Counted from the first letter of the stretch, positions 43,002 to 50,232 are shown. The stretch is DNA of 51,122 nt from an uncultured bacterium (GCA_902775595.1 CACYNF010000020.1:3274-54395); one strand, 5' to 3'. Numbers and translations: made by a program. The notes: generated by a model not told the origin, from the sequence alone.

Positions 43002-43525
43002 TTGCAGAGCCGAAGCTGCTGGTCGCAGAATGTCTTCACATAGCCGTCGTCAGACGCGGCTCTCGCCCGCTTAAGCGCGGCGACCCATGTCTTGCGGTGT
43101 TCCCGGGACGGCGACGATCCGGCAAATACGCACGCCGGCTCATTCAAAGACTTCGGACACATGACGAGCTGCGTAACGGCGGCGATCTGCGTGAGCGCAA
43201 CCGGGTCGCCGTCGTAGGACGTGCCGATCTTCGCCAAGAGCGCGTCGGCCGCAGCGGGCGTCTCGACGAACGCCTTCAGAACCTCGGGCTTCGTCGCGTC
43301 CGCGACGAGCTTGGGGTTGGCGCGCTGCCACTCGTAGGCCATCTGGTAGCCGTCCACATGCGCCATCGCGGCGCCATACGAGGCGTAGGCCGTCGCGTTG
43401 GGCTGGCCAAGCTCACACTTGGGCTCGAACGCGCCGTACTTCGGTTCTGTCGCGCAGCCGGCCGCGAAAAGAAGGACGAGCGACGCAAGGCTCGAGACAC
43501 GAACAAGTTTTTCCTTCGTAATCAT
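42998..43525 (-). CDS. Hypothetical lipoprotein
   Basis: A 175-aa predicted lipoprotein: signal segment SLASLVLLFAAGCATEP with the lipobox FAAGC. The mature part is mostly helical with three or four cysteines (EPKCELGQ, VMCPKSLNEPACVF, TFCDQQLRLCK) and no domain I recognise. It overlaps coaX by 4 bp, which suggests co-translation, though no functional link is evident. Its start is preceded by AAAGGAATTTTAAG. Confidence 0.8.
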   Translation of the reverse strand: MITKEKLVRVSSLASLVLLFAAGCATEPKYGAFEPKCELGQPNATAYASYGAAMAHVDGYQMAYEWQRANPKLVADATKPEVLKAFVETPAAADALLAKIGTSYDGDPVALTQIAAVTQLVMCPKSLNEPACVFAGSSPSREHRKTWVAALKRARAASDDGYVKTFCDQQLRLCK

Positions 43526-43561
43526 CTTAAAATTCCTTTCATTTTGCAGCAGCGCTGATGA

Positions 43562-43585
43562 CTCTGCGTCTCTGCGCCTCTGCGT
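43562..43585. repeat. 3 x 8-bp CTCTGCGY tandem repeat
   Basis: CTCTGCGT, CTCTGCGC and CTCTGCGT in the gap between the oxidoreductase stop and the lipoprotein start. Read on the minus strand it gives an ACGCAGAG-type repeat of the kind seen in the gaps of many unrelated bacterial genomes. Confidence 0.85.
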
Positions 43586-43591
43586 TAAAAA

Positions 43592-44920
43592 TCAGCCGAA
43601 CATTTCCTTGCGCCACGGCTCGCGCATCATGTCGTCCTGGTAGAGGAAGCGCTCCGCCGCCTCGTCGTTCTTCGCGTGAAGCGTGACGGGGTCGAACTCG
43701 AACCCGCGCCCGAGGCGCCACGCGACGATGGCGAGGTTGAACATCGTCGACGAGCGGAAGCCGTTCGACTCGTTGAGCGCGAACGTCTTGCGGTTTACGC
43801 AGGAGTCGATGAAGTCGGTCTGCTGCGGCGCGGGCTTCGGAAGATCGGCGAGCGTCTTGAGGACCTTCTCCTCGCTCCACCACGTTCCGTCCGCCTCGCG
43901 GATGCGGAGCGTCTTGCCGTCCTTCGCCTTCTTGTAGACGCAAAGGCCGTTCGAGCCCCTGAGAAGCGGCTCGTCGTGAAGCGACACGTCGCCGTCGAGG
44001 ATCACCTCCGTGCCGTCGGCGTAGGTCAGCGTGAAGCGGTCGAAGCTGCCGACCGCCTCGGGATGCTGCTTGAGCCCCTTGTAGTCGATCTTGACTGGCG
44101 ACGTCTCGTCCTTGCAGAGAAGGTACTGCAGCGGGTCGAGGTAGTGCTGCGCCATGTCGCCAAGCCCGCCGGAGTCGTAGTCCCAGTAGCCGCGGAAGGA
44201 CGTGCCGAAGCGGTGGTCGCTGTAGGGTTTCCACGGCGCAGGGCCGAGCCACATGTCCCAGTCGAGGCCCTCGGGAATCACCTGCGCCTTGTCCTGGACG
44301 CGGCCCGACCAGCCGAACTTCCACGAGAAGCCCTGCCCCTCGCCGAAGACGCACTTTAGCGGGCCGTCGCCGAGAAGCCCGTTCTCGACGATCTGGCGGA
44401 TCGGCTCGACGGTAGTGCCGAAGCCGTAGAACGTGTCCTTGAAGCGGAACCACGTGTTGAGGCGGAACATGCGCTTCTCGGCCTTGATGACCTCCTTCAC
44501 GCGAACGCCCTCGCCGACCGTGCGCGTCATGGGCTTTTCGCACCAGACGTCCTTGCCGGCCTTCGCCGCCATGACGCTCTGGACACCGTGCCAGTGCGGA
44601 GGCGTGCAGATGTGGACGATGTCGACGTCCGGGTCGTTGATAAGCTCGATGAAGTTCTTGTAGCCCTTGATCTTGCCCCAGCCGCACTTCTCGGCGGCGG
44701 CAAGACCCGCCGCGATACGCGGAGCGTAGCAGTCGGTGAGGCCGACGAGCCGCGAGCCCTGGAACGGCAAGTGGTTGGCGCTGTGCGCGATCTCGCCGAA
44801 GCCGATCAGCGCGCGCGTGAGCTGGTTGGAAGGCGCCGTCGCGCCCCACAGGACTTTCGCCGGGACGATGTTGAACGCCCCAAGCGCGGCCGCACCTTTA
44901 AGGAATTCTCTTCTTTTCAT
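43592..44920 (-). CDS. Tat-exported Gfo/Idh/MocA family oxidoreductase
   Basis: A 442-aa NAD(P)-dependent oxidoreductase acting on sugars or inositols. It begins with a twin-arginine signal (MKRREFLKGAAALGAFNIVP), has a Rossmann start ALIGFGEIAHSANH, VHICTPPHWH and the conserved EKPM catalytic-lysine motif (VWCEKPMTRTVGEG). The C-terminal GFO/IDH/MocA-type domain includes GDMAQHYLDPLQYLL with its His. Exported members are abundant in PVC and Bacteroidetes genomes and often act in glycan breakdown or glycosidase chemistry. It stands alone between two repeat-bearing gaps. The substrate is unknown. Confidence 0.92.
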   Translation of the reverse strand: MKRREFLKGAAALGAFNIVPAKVLWGATAPSNQLTRALIGFGEIAHSANHLPFQGSRLVGLTDCYAPRIAAGLAAAEKCGWGKIKGYKNFIELINDPDVDIVHICTPPHWHGVQSVMAAKAGKDVWCEKPMTRTVGEGVRVKEVIKAEKRMFRLNTWFRFKDTFYGFGTTVEPIRQIVENGLLGDGPLKCVFGEGQGFSWKFGWSGRVQDKAQVIPEGLDWDMWLGPAPWKPYSDHRFGTSFRGYWDYDSGGLGDMAQHYLDPLQYLLCKDETSPVKIDYKGLKQHPEAVGSFDRFTLTYADGTEVILDGDVSLHDEPLLRGSNGLCVYKKAKDGKTLRIREADGTWWSEEKVLKTLADLPKPAPQQTDFIDSCVNRKTFALNESNGFRSSTMFNLAIVAWRLGRGFEFDPVTLHAKNDEAAERFLYQDDMMREPWRKEMFG

Positions 44921-44938
44921 GCCTCTATCAATTCCCTT

Positions 44939-44965
44939 TTCGTGTATTTAGTGTATTTCGTGGTT
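44939..44965. repeat. 3 x 9-bp TTCGTGTAT-type tandem repeat
   Basis: TTCGTGTAT, TTAGTGTAT and TTCGTGGTT in the gap between nadC and the oxidoreductase. The first and third units also occur at 33211-33228. Confidence 0.85.
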
Positions 44966-44994
44966 TATATTTCGCAGCTCTGAAATCGCCCGCA

Positions 44995-45885
44995 TCAGAC
45001 CGTGCGCCATTCGAGCGACAGGTCCACCGACCCAGCAGAGTGCGTGAGGCAGCCGAGCGAAATGGCGGTGACGCCAGTCGCGGCAACCTCTTTCGCGCGC
45101 TCAAGCGTAATGCCGCCGGAGGCCTCGGTCTTGGAAATCCCCTTGCACATCTTCACGCACTTCTTCATGTCGGCGCAGGACATGTTGTCGAGCATTATCC
45201 ACTCTGGCTTCGCCTTGAGTGCGCTCGCGCACTCCCGCAAACTCTCGACCTCGACTTCGACGGCGAGCTTCGGGAACTTCCTACGCGCCGCGACGACGGC
45301 CTGGTCGAGCTCGTCGGGATTGCCTCCCTTCCAGAGACGGCGGTGGTTGTCCTTCATGAGGACGCGGTCGTACATGCCAAGCCGGTGGTTCGTGCCGCCG
45401 CCGCAGGTGACGGCGTACTTCTCGAAGACGCGGAGCCCCGGCGTAGTCTTGCGCGTGTCGAGGATGAGTGTGCCGTAGCGCTTCGTCGCGTCGACGAACT
45501 TCCTCGCGAGCGTCGCAGTCGCGCACATGCGCTGCATGAAATTGAGTGCAGTGCGTTCCGCTGCGAGAATCGACCGCGCCTTGCCGCGGAAGGAAAGGAT
45601 CGGTTCCTTCGGCTTCACGACGGAGCCGTCGGGCTTGTGGATCACGACCTTGATCTTCGGATCCACCGCCTTCATGACGGCCTTTGCGACAGTCGCGCCG
45701 GCGACTACACAGCCAGTCCCCTTCGCGTATATCTCGCCAGTCGCGACGGCCTTGGGGTCGACAAGCGCCTCGCTCGTCGCGTCGCACCACTTCGACTTGC
45801 GCGCGTCGAGCGCATCGGCAAGATCCTCGTCCAGCGCGAGCCGTACGGCTGCGCGGGCCCTCGTGGAAAGCATGACGTCCTTCAT
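44995..45885 (-). CDS. nadC: Nicotinate-nucleotide pyrophosphorylase (carboxylating)
   Basis: A 296-aa quinolinate phosphoribosyltransferase of de novo NAD synthesis. Core motifs: LALDEDL near the start, AERTALNFMQRMCATATLAR, ILDTRKTTPGLRVFEKYAV, GGGTNHRLGMYDRVLMKDNH, VEVEVESLRECASAL, WIMLDNMSCADM and a final EASGGITLERAKEVAATGV. The length is typical. The start could be ATG 45885 or ATG 45873, the latter with AAGGA 5 bp upstream; a further ATG at 45909 overlaps the upstream stop and is less likely. nadA and nadB are not in the window. Confidence 0.94.
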   Translation of the reverse strand: MKDVMLSTRARAAVRLALDEDLADALDARKSKWCDATSEALVDPKAVATGEIYAKGTGCVVAGATVAKAVMKAVDPKIKVVIHKPDGSVVKPKEPILSFRGKARSILAAERTALNFMQRMCATATLARKFVDATKRYGTLILDTRKTTPGLRVFEKYAVTCGGGTNHRLGMYDRVLMKDNHRRLWKGGNPDELDQAVVAARRKFPKLAVEVEVESLRECASALKAKPEWIMLDNMSCADMKKCVKMCKGISKTEASGGITLERAKEVAATGVTAISLGCLTHSAGSVDLSLEWRTV

Positions 45886-45901
45886 ACGGAAGAGACGTCC
45901 C

Positions 45902-46132
45902 CTATGCAAACCTAAGGAATTCCCAATGCTTGTAGATCATCACCGTGAGCGTGACGGTGATGACAAAGGCGATCAGCCCGAACACGAGCGCGGTGGTTGC
46001 CGCGGACTTGCTGATGTAGCCGTGGCGCGGCGCTGTGGTATCTACGGGCTCGAGCTTGAACCTGTCGGCGATCGCGGCGCCGCCAGCGCCTTCGCCGCCT
46101 GCCGGCTTCTTCATTGGCTTCTTGATCTTCAT
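45902..46132 (-). CDS. Small single-pass membrane protein, unknown function
   Basis: A 76-aa protein: a basic N-terminus (MKIKKPMKKPAGGEG), a flexible middle and one C-terminal TM helix (TTALVFGLIAFVITVTLTVM) followed by YKHWEFLRFA. No family is recognised. A strong promoter lies 6 bp before ATG 46132, so the mRNA is probably leaderless, and a longer in-frame start at 46177 would lie upstream of transcription. It is upstream of nadC, with stop and nadC start separated by about 16 bp. Confidence 0.7.
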   Translation of the reverse strand: MKIKKPMKKPAGGEGAGGAAIADRFKLEPVDTTAPRHGYISKSAATTALVFGLIAFVITVTLTVMIYKHWEFLRFA

Positions 46133-46138
46133 GCGCCA

Positions 46139-46168
46139 ATTATACCTAAAAAACCCCGCGGAAGTCAA
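46139..46168 (-). promoter_or_regulatory. Near-consensus promoter, leaderless start of the small membrane protein
   Basis: TTGACT (46168-46163), 18-bp spacer, TATAAT (46144-46139), and the ATG at 46132 begins 6 bp past the -10 box. Confidence 0.85.
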
Positions 46169-46195
46169 GTGCGGCACGACCTCCAGTCACATTGC

Positions 46196-46233
46196 GAAAA
46201 GAAAGAGCCGCGCGTCAGAAGACGCACGGCTCT
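46196..46233 (-). terminator. Rho-independent terminator after rpsU
   Basis: On the minus strand AGAGCCG...CGGCTCT (46233-46227 with 46210-46204) encloses a further GCGTC/GACGC stem with a TTCT loop and is followed by TTTCTTTTC. It would end the ribosomal operon. Confidence 0.85.
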
Positions 46234-46264
46234 GCGCACTTTCGCGCTGTATTCCGCGAGGAGC

Positions 46265-46468
46265 TTAGTTGAGCTCCATGCGGCCGCGGCGCGAGCGGTT
46301 GCGGATGCGGGCGCGCTGGGATTTCTTGCGCGCCTTGACGCAGGGCTTCTCGAAGTAGCGCTGGTCGCGGATGGTCTTGAGGAGACCCTCCTTGTCGAGG
46401 ATCTTCTTCATGCGCTTGAGACCGCGTTCAACGGACTCGCCCTTCTTGAGCTTGAGCACGATAGCCAT
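46265..46468 (-). CDS. rpsU: Small ribosomal subunit protein bS21
   Basis: A 67-aa bS21: IVLKLKKGESVERGLKRMKK, followed by KPCVKARKKSQRAR and a basic tail, of normal length. It starts at ATG 46468, overlapping the rplQ stop by one base (TAATG) with GGAGGTG just upstream; an open frame upstream to 46546 is within rplQ and is not used. bS21 helps mRNA selection at initiation. Placement directly after rplQ in the alpha operon is unusual; in E. coli it lies before dnaG. Confidence 0.95.
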   Translation of the reverse strand: MAIVLKLKKGESVERGLKRMKKILDKEGLLKTIRDQRYFEKPCVKARKKSQRARIRNRSRRGRMELN

Positions 46469-46875
46469 TATTTCACCTCCTTCGCCTGCTCTTCGGCAGC
46501 GGCCGGGGCGGCGAGCTCCGCCGCGCAGGTCCACTGGAGGATGCACATCTCAGCCGCGTCGCCCCTGCGGGTCCCGAGCTTGACGATGCGTGTGTAGCCG
46601 CCCTTGCGATCCTTCATCGCGGGGGCGATCTTGTCGAAGAGCTTCTGGACGGCCTTCGGCTGGAGGAGGCGGCTCGCGGCAAGGCGGCGGGCCGCGAGAT
46701 CGCCCTTCTTGGCGATCGTCACGATCTTGTCCGCGTCCTTGCGGGCCTCCTTGGCCTTCGGCAGGGTCGTCTTGATCGACTCGGCGAGGATAAGGTTGGT
46801 GACGAGGCTCTTCATGAGCATCGCGCGATGCTCGGAAGAACGCCCGAACTTCTTCATTACTCTTTGATGACGCAT
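46468..46875 (-). CDS. rplQ: Large ribosomal subunit protein bL17
   Basis: A 135-aa bL17 with the standard N-terminus MRHQRVMKKFGRSSEHRAML, SLVTNLILAESIKTTLPKAK and GGYTRIVKLGTRRGDAAEMC. The last about 20 residues are an Ala/Glu-rich extension (AAPAAAEEQAKEVK) longer than in most species. It follows rpoA by 18 bp, as in the conserved alpha operon. Confidence 0.96.
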   Translation of the reverse strand: MRHQRVMKKFGRSSEHRAMLMKSLVTNLILAESIKTTLPKAKEARKDADKIVTIAKKGDLAARRLAASRLLQPKAVQKLFDKIAPAMKDRKGGYTRIVKLGTRRGDAAEMCILQWTCAAELAAPAAAEEQAKEVK

Positions 46876-46893
46876 TGCTTTAAACCTTCTTGA

Positions 46894-47892
46894 TTACTTC
46901 TTGGACTCGAGGAGGTCGGCGTCGAACTTGTAGCCGAGGCTGAGGCCCAGCTGGACGAGCTTCTCCTTGATCTCAGTGAGCGACTTCTTGCCGAAGTTGC
47001 GGTACTTGAGCATGTCGGCCTCGGTCTTCGAGGCGAGCTCGCCCACGGTCGAGATGTTCGCGTTGTTGAGGCAGTTCGCCGCGCGGACCGAGAGCTCGAT
47101 CTCGTTGACGGACATGTTGAGGAGCTTCCTGAGGCGCTCGCGCTCGTCGGCGTCCTTCTTCTCGGTGTCCTCGAACTCGAGCGTCTCCTCGCCGGCGTAG
47201 TCGACGAACACGTCGAGGTGGCGGCGGAGAACCGCGCCTGCGGTCTTGAGCGCCTCCTCGGGGTCGATGCGGCCGTCGGTCCAGATGTCGAGAACGAGCT
47301 TCTCGTAGTCGGTGCGCTGACCGACGCGGGTGTTCTCGACGAGGAAGTTGACGCGCGTGACGGGCGAGAAGATCGAGTCGATGGCGATCTTGCCGATCTC
47401 CTGGTCGGGCTTCTTGTTGCCGTCGGCGAGGCAGAAGCCGCGGCCCGTGCGGACGTCGCACTCCATCTCTATGGAACCGTCGACGTCGAGGGTGCAGATC
47501 TCCTGGCGCGGATTGAGCACCTGGACGTTGTTCTCGGTAGCGAAGTCGCCGGCGGTCACGGTGCAAGGCCCCTTGGCCTTGAGAGTGATCGTCTGGGCGT
47601 CGCGCGTGTACGTCTTGAGAAGGACGCGCTTGAGGTTGAGGATGATGTCGGTGACGTCCTCCGCGCAGCCCTTGATCGTGCAGAACTCGTGGCTCACGTC
47701 CTTGATCTTGACCGCCGAGATGGCGGCGCCCTCGATGGACGAGAGCAGGACGCGGCGGAGCGAGTTGCCGATCGTGCGCGCATAGCCGATTTCGAAAGGT
47801 TCCGCCGTGAAACGGGTGTACGTCGCGGTGGCCGTGGATTCGTCCTTCTGGACGCCCTTCGGCATTTCGAAGCGGCTCAAACGGATAGGCAT
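46894..47892 (-). CDS. rpoA: RNA polymerase alpha subunit
   Basis: A 332-aa alpha subunit. The NTD that dimerises and holds beta and beta' has FTAEPFEIGYARTIGNSLRR, VLLSSIEGAAISAVKI and FLVENTRVGQRTDYEKLVL; the CTD has LNMSVNEIELSVRAANCLNN, ISTVGELASKTEADMLKYRN and FGKKSLTEIKEKLVQLGLSL, which contact UP elements and activators. Intact UP-element residues fit the A/T tracts seen upstream of two strong promoters here. Confidence 0.97.
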   Translation of the reverse strand: MPIRLSRFEMPKGVQKDESTATATYTRFTAEPFEIGYARTIGNSLRRVLLSSIEGAAISAVKIKDVSHEFCTIKGCAEDVTDIILNLKRVLLKTYTRDAQTITLKAKGPCTVTAGDFATENNVQVLNPRQEICTLDVDGSIEMECDVRTGRGFCLADGNKKPDQEIGKIAIDSIFSPVTRVNFLVENTRVGQRTDYEKLVLDIWTDGRIDPEEALKTAGAVLRRHLDVFVDYAGEETLEFEDTEKKDADERERLRKLLNMSVNEIELSVRAANCLNNANISTVGELASKTEADMLKYRNFGKKSLTEIKEKLVQLGLSLGYKFDADLLESKK

Positions 47893-47927
47893 TTGTTACC
47901 TCCCTGTGAAGTGGTTGGAACGGACGA

Positions 47928-48557
47928 TTAGCGCGAGTAGAGTTCAACGATGGCCTGCTCGTCGACGATCGGAGCGATCTGCTCGCGAGTCGGAACGGCG
48001 AGGACCTCGGCTCTGAGGTTGGCCCTGTCGAACTGCATCCACACGGGGAGCTGGGCCCCGGTGGCGGCCTCGACGGAACGGTTCGCGGCATCCTTGGACT
48101 TGGCGGTATCCTTCACCGAGATGAAATCACCGACCTTGACGACCATCGACGGAACGGCCGCCTTGCGGTCGTTGACGAGGATGTGGCCGTGCAGCACGAA
48201 CTGGCGGGCGGCGCGGCGGCTCGGCGCGAGACCGAGGCGGTAGACGATGTTGTCGAGACGCATCTCGAGCATCTGGAGAAGGATTTCGCCGGTGATGCCC
48301 TCCTTGCGGAGCGCTTCCTCGAAGAAGCGGTGGAACTGGAGCTCGCCCATGCCGTACTGGCGGCGGAGCGCCTGCTTCTGGCGAAGCTGGGTTCCGTATT
48401 CGGACATCTTCTTGGCGCGGCGGCCGACATGCATGCCGGGAGCGCCGGTGCCCTTCTCGACCGGGCACTTGGACATGTAGCAGCGAGCCCCCTTGAGGAA
48501 GAGCTTGCGCCCTTCGCGGCGGCACTGACGACAGACTGGACCTGTATAGCGACCCAT
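47928..48557 (-). CDS. rpsD: Small ribosomal subunit protein uS4
   Basis: A 209-aa uS4 beginning MGRYTGPVCRQCRREGRKLF. It has the zinc-binding (C+) form, with cysteines in CRQC and the later CYMSKC. The S4 RNA-binding domain is RLDNIVYRLGLAPSRRAARQ and LHGHILVNDRKAAVPSMVVK. The ATG at 48557 overlaps nothing and is 2 bp after the rpsK stop; a longer frame to 48707 runs through rpsK and is not used. In E. coli S4 represses its own operon. Confidence 0.97.
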   Translation of the reverse strand: MGRYTGPVCRQCRREGRKLFLKGARCYMSKCPVEKGTGAPGMHVGRRAKKMSEYGTQLRQKQALRRQYGMGELQFHRFFEEALRKEGITGEILLQMLEMRLDNIVYRLGLAPSRRAARQFVLHGHILVNDRKAAVPSMVVKVGDFISVKDTAKSKDAANRSVEAATGAQLPVWMQFDRANLRAEVLAVPTREQIAPIVDEQAIVELYSR

Positions 48558-48559
48558 GA

Positions 48560-49009
48560 TTAGACCCTCCTGCGCTTGCGGGCACGGCAGCCGTTGTGGG
48601 GAACGGGCGTGGTGTCCGTGATCTGGGTTACGCGGATGCCCGCGGCCTGGATGGCGCGGACGGCGCTCTCGCGGCCGGCTCCCGCCCCCTGCATGCGGAC
48701 TTCGCACTCGTGCATGCCCTTCGCGACCGCGACGCGGGCCGCGTCCTGCGCGACCATCGTGGCGGCAAACGCGGTGGACTTGCGGCTGCCCTTGAAGCCC
48801 GCCTTGCCGGCCGAGCTCCAGGAGATCACGCCGCCGCGCGCGTCGGCAATCGAAACCTGCGTGTTGTTGAAAGTGGAGCGGATGAACGCGATTCCCGCGG
48901 GAATCGACTTGCCGCTCTTCTTGGCCTTGGCCTCGCCCTCCGCCGCGGGTGCCGCGGCGTCCGCGGCCGGAGCGGCCGGGGCGACCTCGTTCTTGACTTC
49001 TTCGCTCAT
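48560..49009 (-). CDS. rpsK: Small ribosomal subunit protein uS11 with acidic N-terminal extension
   Basis: A 149-aa uS11. The core begins [20 protein letters not shown] and ends [19 protein letters not shown], with [20 protein letters not shown] in between. The first about 33 residues ([20 protein letters not shown] onward) are Ala/Glu-rich, replacing the short basic N-terminus of most uS11 proteins. The start follows the rpsM stop by 13 bp. Confidence 0.96.
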   Translation of the reverse strand: MSEEVKNEVAPAAPAADAAAPAAEGEAKAKKSGKSIPAGIAFIRSTFNNTQVSIADARGGVISWSSAGKAGFKGSRKSTAFAATMVAQDAARVAVAKGMHECEVRMQGAGAGRESAVRAIQAAGIRVTQITDTTPVPHNGCRARKRRRV

Positions 49010-49022
49010 TTCTTAAAGCTCC

Positions 49023-49403
49023 TTAGCGGCCGGCCTGCTTGGGCATCGCGATAGAGATGCGCTTGCCGCCCTTGCGGGTGCGGGCGTTCGTCTTCGTGCG
49101 CTGTCCGCGAACGGGAAGACCCTTCTTGTGGCGGAGACCGCGGTAGGACCCGATCTGGATCAGACGGCGGATGTTCTGCGAGACCTCGCGGCGAAGGTCG
49201 CCTTCGACGCGGTAGTGGTCCTGGATGAAAGTCGTGATCGCGTGGATCTCGTCCTGCGTTACGTCGTCGGCCTTCTTCATCGGGTCGACCTTGACCGCCG
49301 CAAGCACGTCATCGGCGCGCTTGGGCCCAATACCGTGGATATAGCGCAGGGCGAAGCGAATGTGCTTCTTGCCCGGGATATCCACACCCATCATTCTTGG
49401 CAT
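49023..49403 (-). CDS. rpsM: Small ribosomal subunit protein uS13
   Basis: A 126-aa uS13: MPRMMGVDIPGKKHIRFALR, YIHGIGPKRADDVLAAV, NIRRLIQIGSYRGLRHKKG and the tail LPVRGQRTKTNARTRKGGKR that touches the P-site tRNA. Length and ending are normal. It lies 19 bp after rpmJ. Confidence 0.97.
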   Translation of the reverse strand: MPRMMGVDIPGKKHIRFALRYIHGIGPKRADDVLAAVKVDPMKKADDVTQDEIHAITTFIQDHYRVEGDLRREVSQNIRRLIQIGSYRGLRHKKGLPVRGQRTKTNARTRKGGKRISIAMPKQAGR

Positions 49404-49422
49404 GTTGTTTTTACCTCTTTTC

Positions 49423-49536
49423 TTAGCCCTGCCGCTGCTTGTGGCGCGGGTTCGTGCAGATCACGCGCACGACGCCTTTGCGGCGTATGATGCGGCAGTT
49501 CTCGCAAATGCGACGAACGGAACTACGTACTTTCAT
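49423..49536 (-). CDS. rpmJ: Large ribosomal subunit protein bL36
   Basis: A 37-aa bL36: [20 protein letters not shown] then [17 protein letters not shown]. The zinc ribbon is complete (Cys11, Cys14, Cys27, His32), so it is the C+ form. It is the first gene of the alpha operon here. No Shine-Dalgarno is visible before the ATG (AACAACAACAATG). Confidence 0.95.
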   Translation of the reverse strand: MKVRSSVRRICENCRIIRRKGVVRVICTNPRHKQRQG

Positions 49537-49575
49537 TGTTGTTGTTTACTCTTTAGAGTGGTCGAATGAACGAGT

Positions 49576-49605
49576 ATTGTATCATATTTTGCCGTTAGCG
49601 CGCAA
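49576..49605 (-). promoter_or_regulatory. Alpha-operon promoter (shared 13-mer class)
   Basis: TTGCGC (49605-49600), 18-bp spacer, TACAAT (49581-49576), about 35 nt before the rpmJ start. It shares TACCCCCTTGCGC and an upstream A/T tract with the promoter at 33041-33070. Confidence 0.8.
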
Positions 49606-49630
49606 GGGGGTAAATTAAAAAAAATCGCCG

Positions 49631-49659
49631 TTGCAAAAACAGGGCGAAAAGTGTATCAT
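49631..49659 (+). promoter_or_regulatory. Promoter of the TRL-like lipoprotein gene
   Basis: TTGCAA (49631-49636), 17-bp spacer, TATCAT (49654-49659). It is divergent from the ribosomal promoter and shares the intervening A-tract; the leader is about 50 nt. Confidence 0.7.
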
Positions 49660-49715
49660 ATCATCGTTCGGTTCAATGTCTGAGCCGGTCACACAAAATC
49701 CAAGGAGTCATAACA

Positions 49716-50030
49716 ATGAAGAAACTTATGTTTGTCGCGGCTCTCGCCGCCCTCGCCTCTGGCTGCGTATGTGTCGGACCCTCCAACGCCAACTCCCTCC
49801 TCACGCTCGACGTCCAGAGCCCTGACATGAGCTTTGTCGACAATGACGTCAAGCCCGCCAAGATGGGCGCCGCAAAGGCCGAAGGCATCATCTGCTTCTG
49901 CGAAGGCGACGCTTCCCTCAAGGCCGCCATGGACAACGGCGGCATCAAGAAGGTTCACCACGTCGACTACAAGGTGAAGAACATCCTCGGCATCATCGGA
50001 TCGACCACCACGATCGTCTGGGGCGAATAA
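49716..50030 (+). CDS. TRL-like lipoprotein
   Basis: A 104-aa exported protein of the TRL-like family (named after a tRNA-associated locus). Signal and lipobox are LAALASGCVCVGP. The conserved C-terminal part reads GIICFCEGDASLKAAMDNGG, IKKVHHVDYKVKNILGIIG and STTTIVWGE, a pattern typical of the family. Function is unknown. AAGGAG lies 8 bp before the ATG. It is followed by a bidirectional terminator and then a convergent tRNA-Pro, so the association with a tRNA holds here too. Confidence 0.85.
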   Translation: MKKLMFVAALAALASGCVCVGPSNANSLLTLDVQSPDMSFVDNDVKPAKMGAAKAEGIICFCEGDASLKAAMDNGGIKKVHHVDYKVKNILGIIGSTTTIVWGE

Positions 50031-50060
50031 TCCAAGGGTTCAACAACCTGAAAATCGAAA

Positions 50061-50087
50061 AGCCGCACTTCAAGGTGCGGCTTTTTT
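50061..50087. terminator. Bidirectional rho-independent terminator
   Basis: AGCCGCAC (50061-50068), loop TTCAAG, GTGCGGCT (50075-50082) and a T-run; A-residues precede it, so it also works in reverse. It would end both the lipoprotein transcript (plus) and the tRNA transcript (minus). Confidence 0.92.
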
Positions 50088-50091
50088 GATT

Positions 50092-50168
50092 TGGTCGGAG
50101 CGGAGGGATTTGAACCCTCGACCTTTTGCTCCCGAAGCAAACGCGCTACCAGACTGCGCTACGCTCCG
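50092..50168 (-). tRNA. tRNA-Pro (anticodon CGG)
   Basis: The cloverleaf is complete: acceptor stem CGGAGCG/CGCTCCG, D arm with AGTCTGGTAGCGC, anticodon stem TTTGC/GCAAA with loop TTCGGGA (anticodon CGG, reading CCG), T arm GAGGG-TTCAAAT-CCCTC, discriminator A and an encoded CCA (50094-50092). Confidence 0.95.
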
Positions 50169-50203
50169 ACGTCGGGACCTCTCGCGAGGTGAAAACGGCG
50201 GAT

Positions 50204-50232
50204 AGTATACGCTTTCCTCGCCGTAAAGTCAA
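50204..50232 (-). promoter_or_regulatory. tRNA-Pro promoter
   Basis: TTGACT (50232-50227), 17-bp spacer, TATACT (50209-50204), about 36 bp before the mature tRNA 5' end. A small CCTCGCGAGAGG palindrome lies in the leader. Confidence 0.85.
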
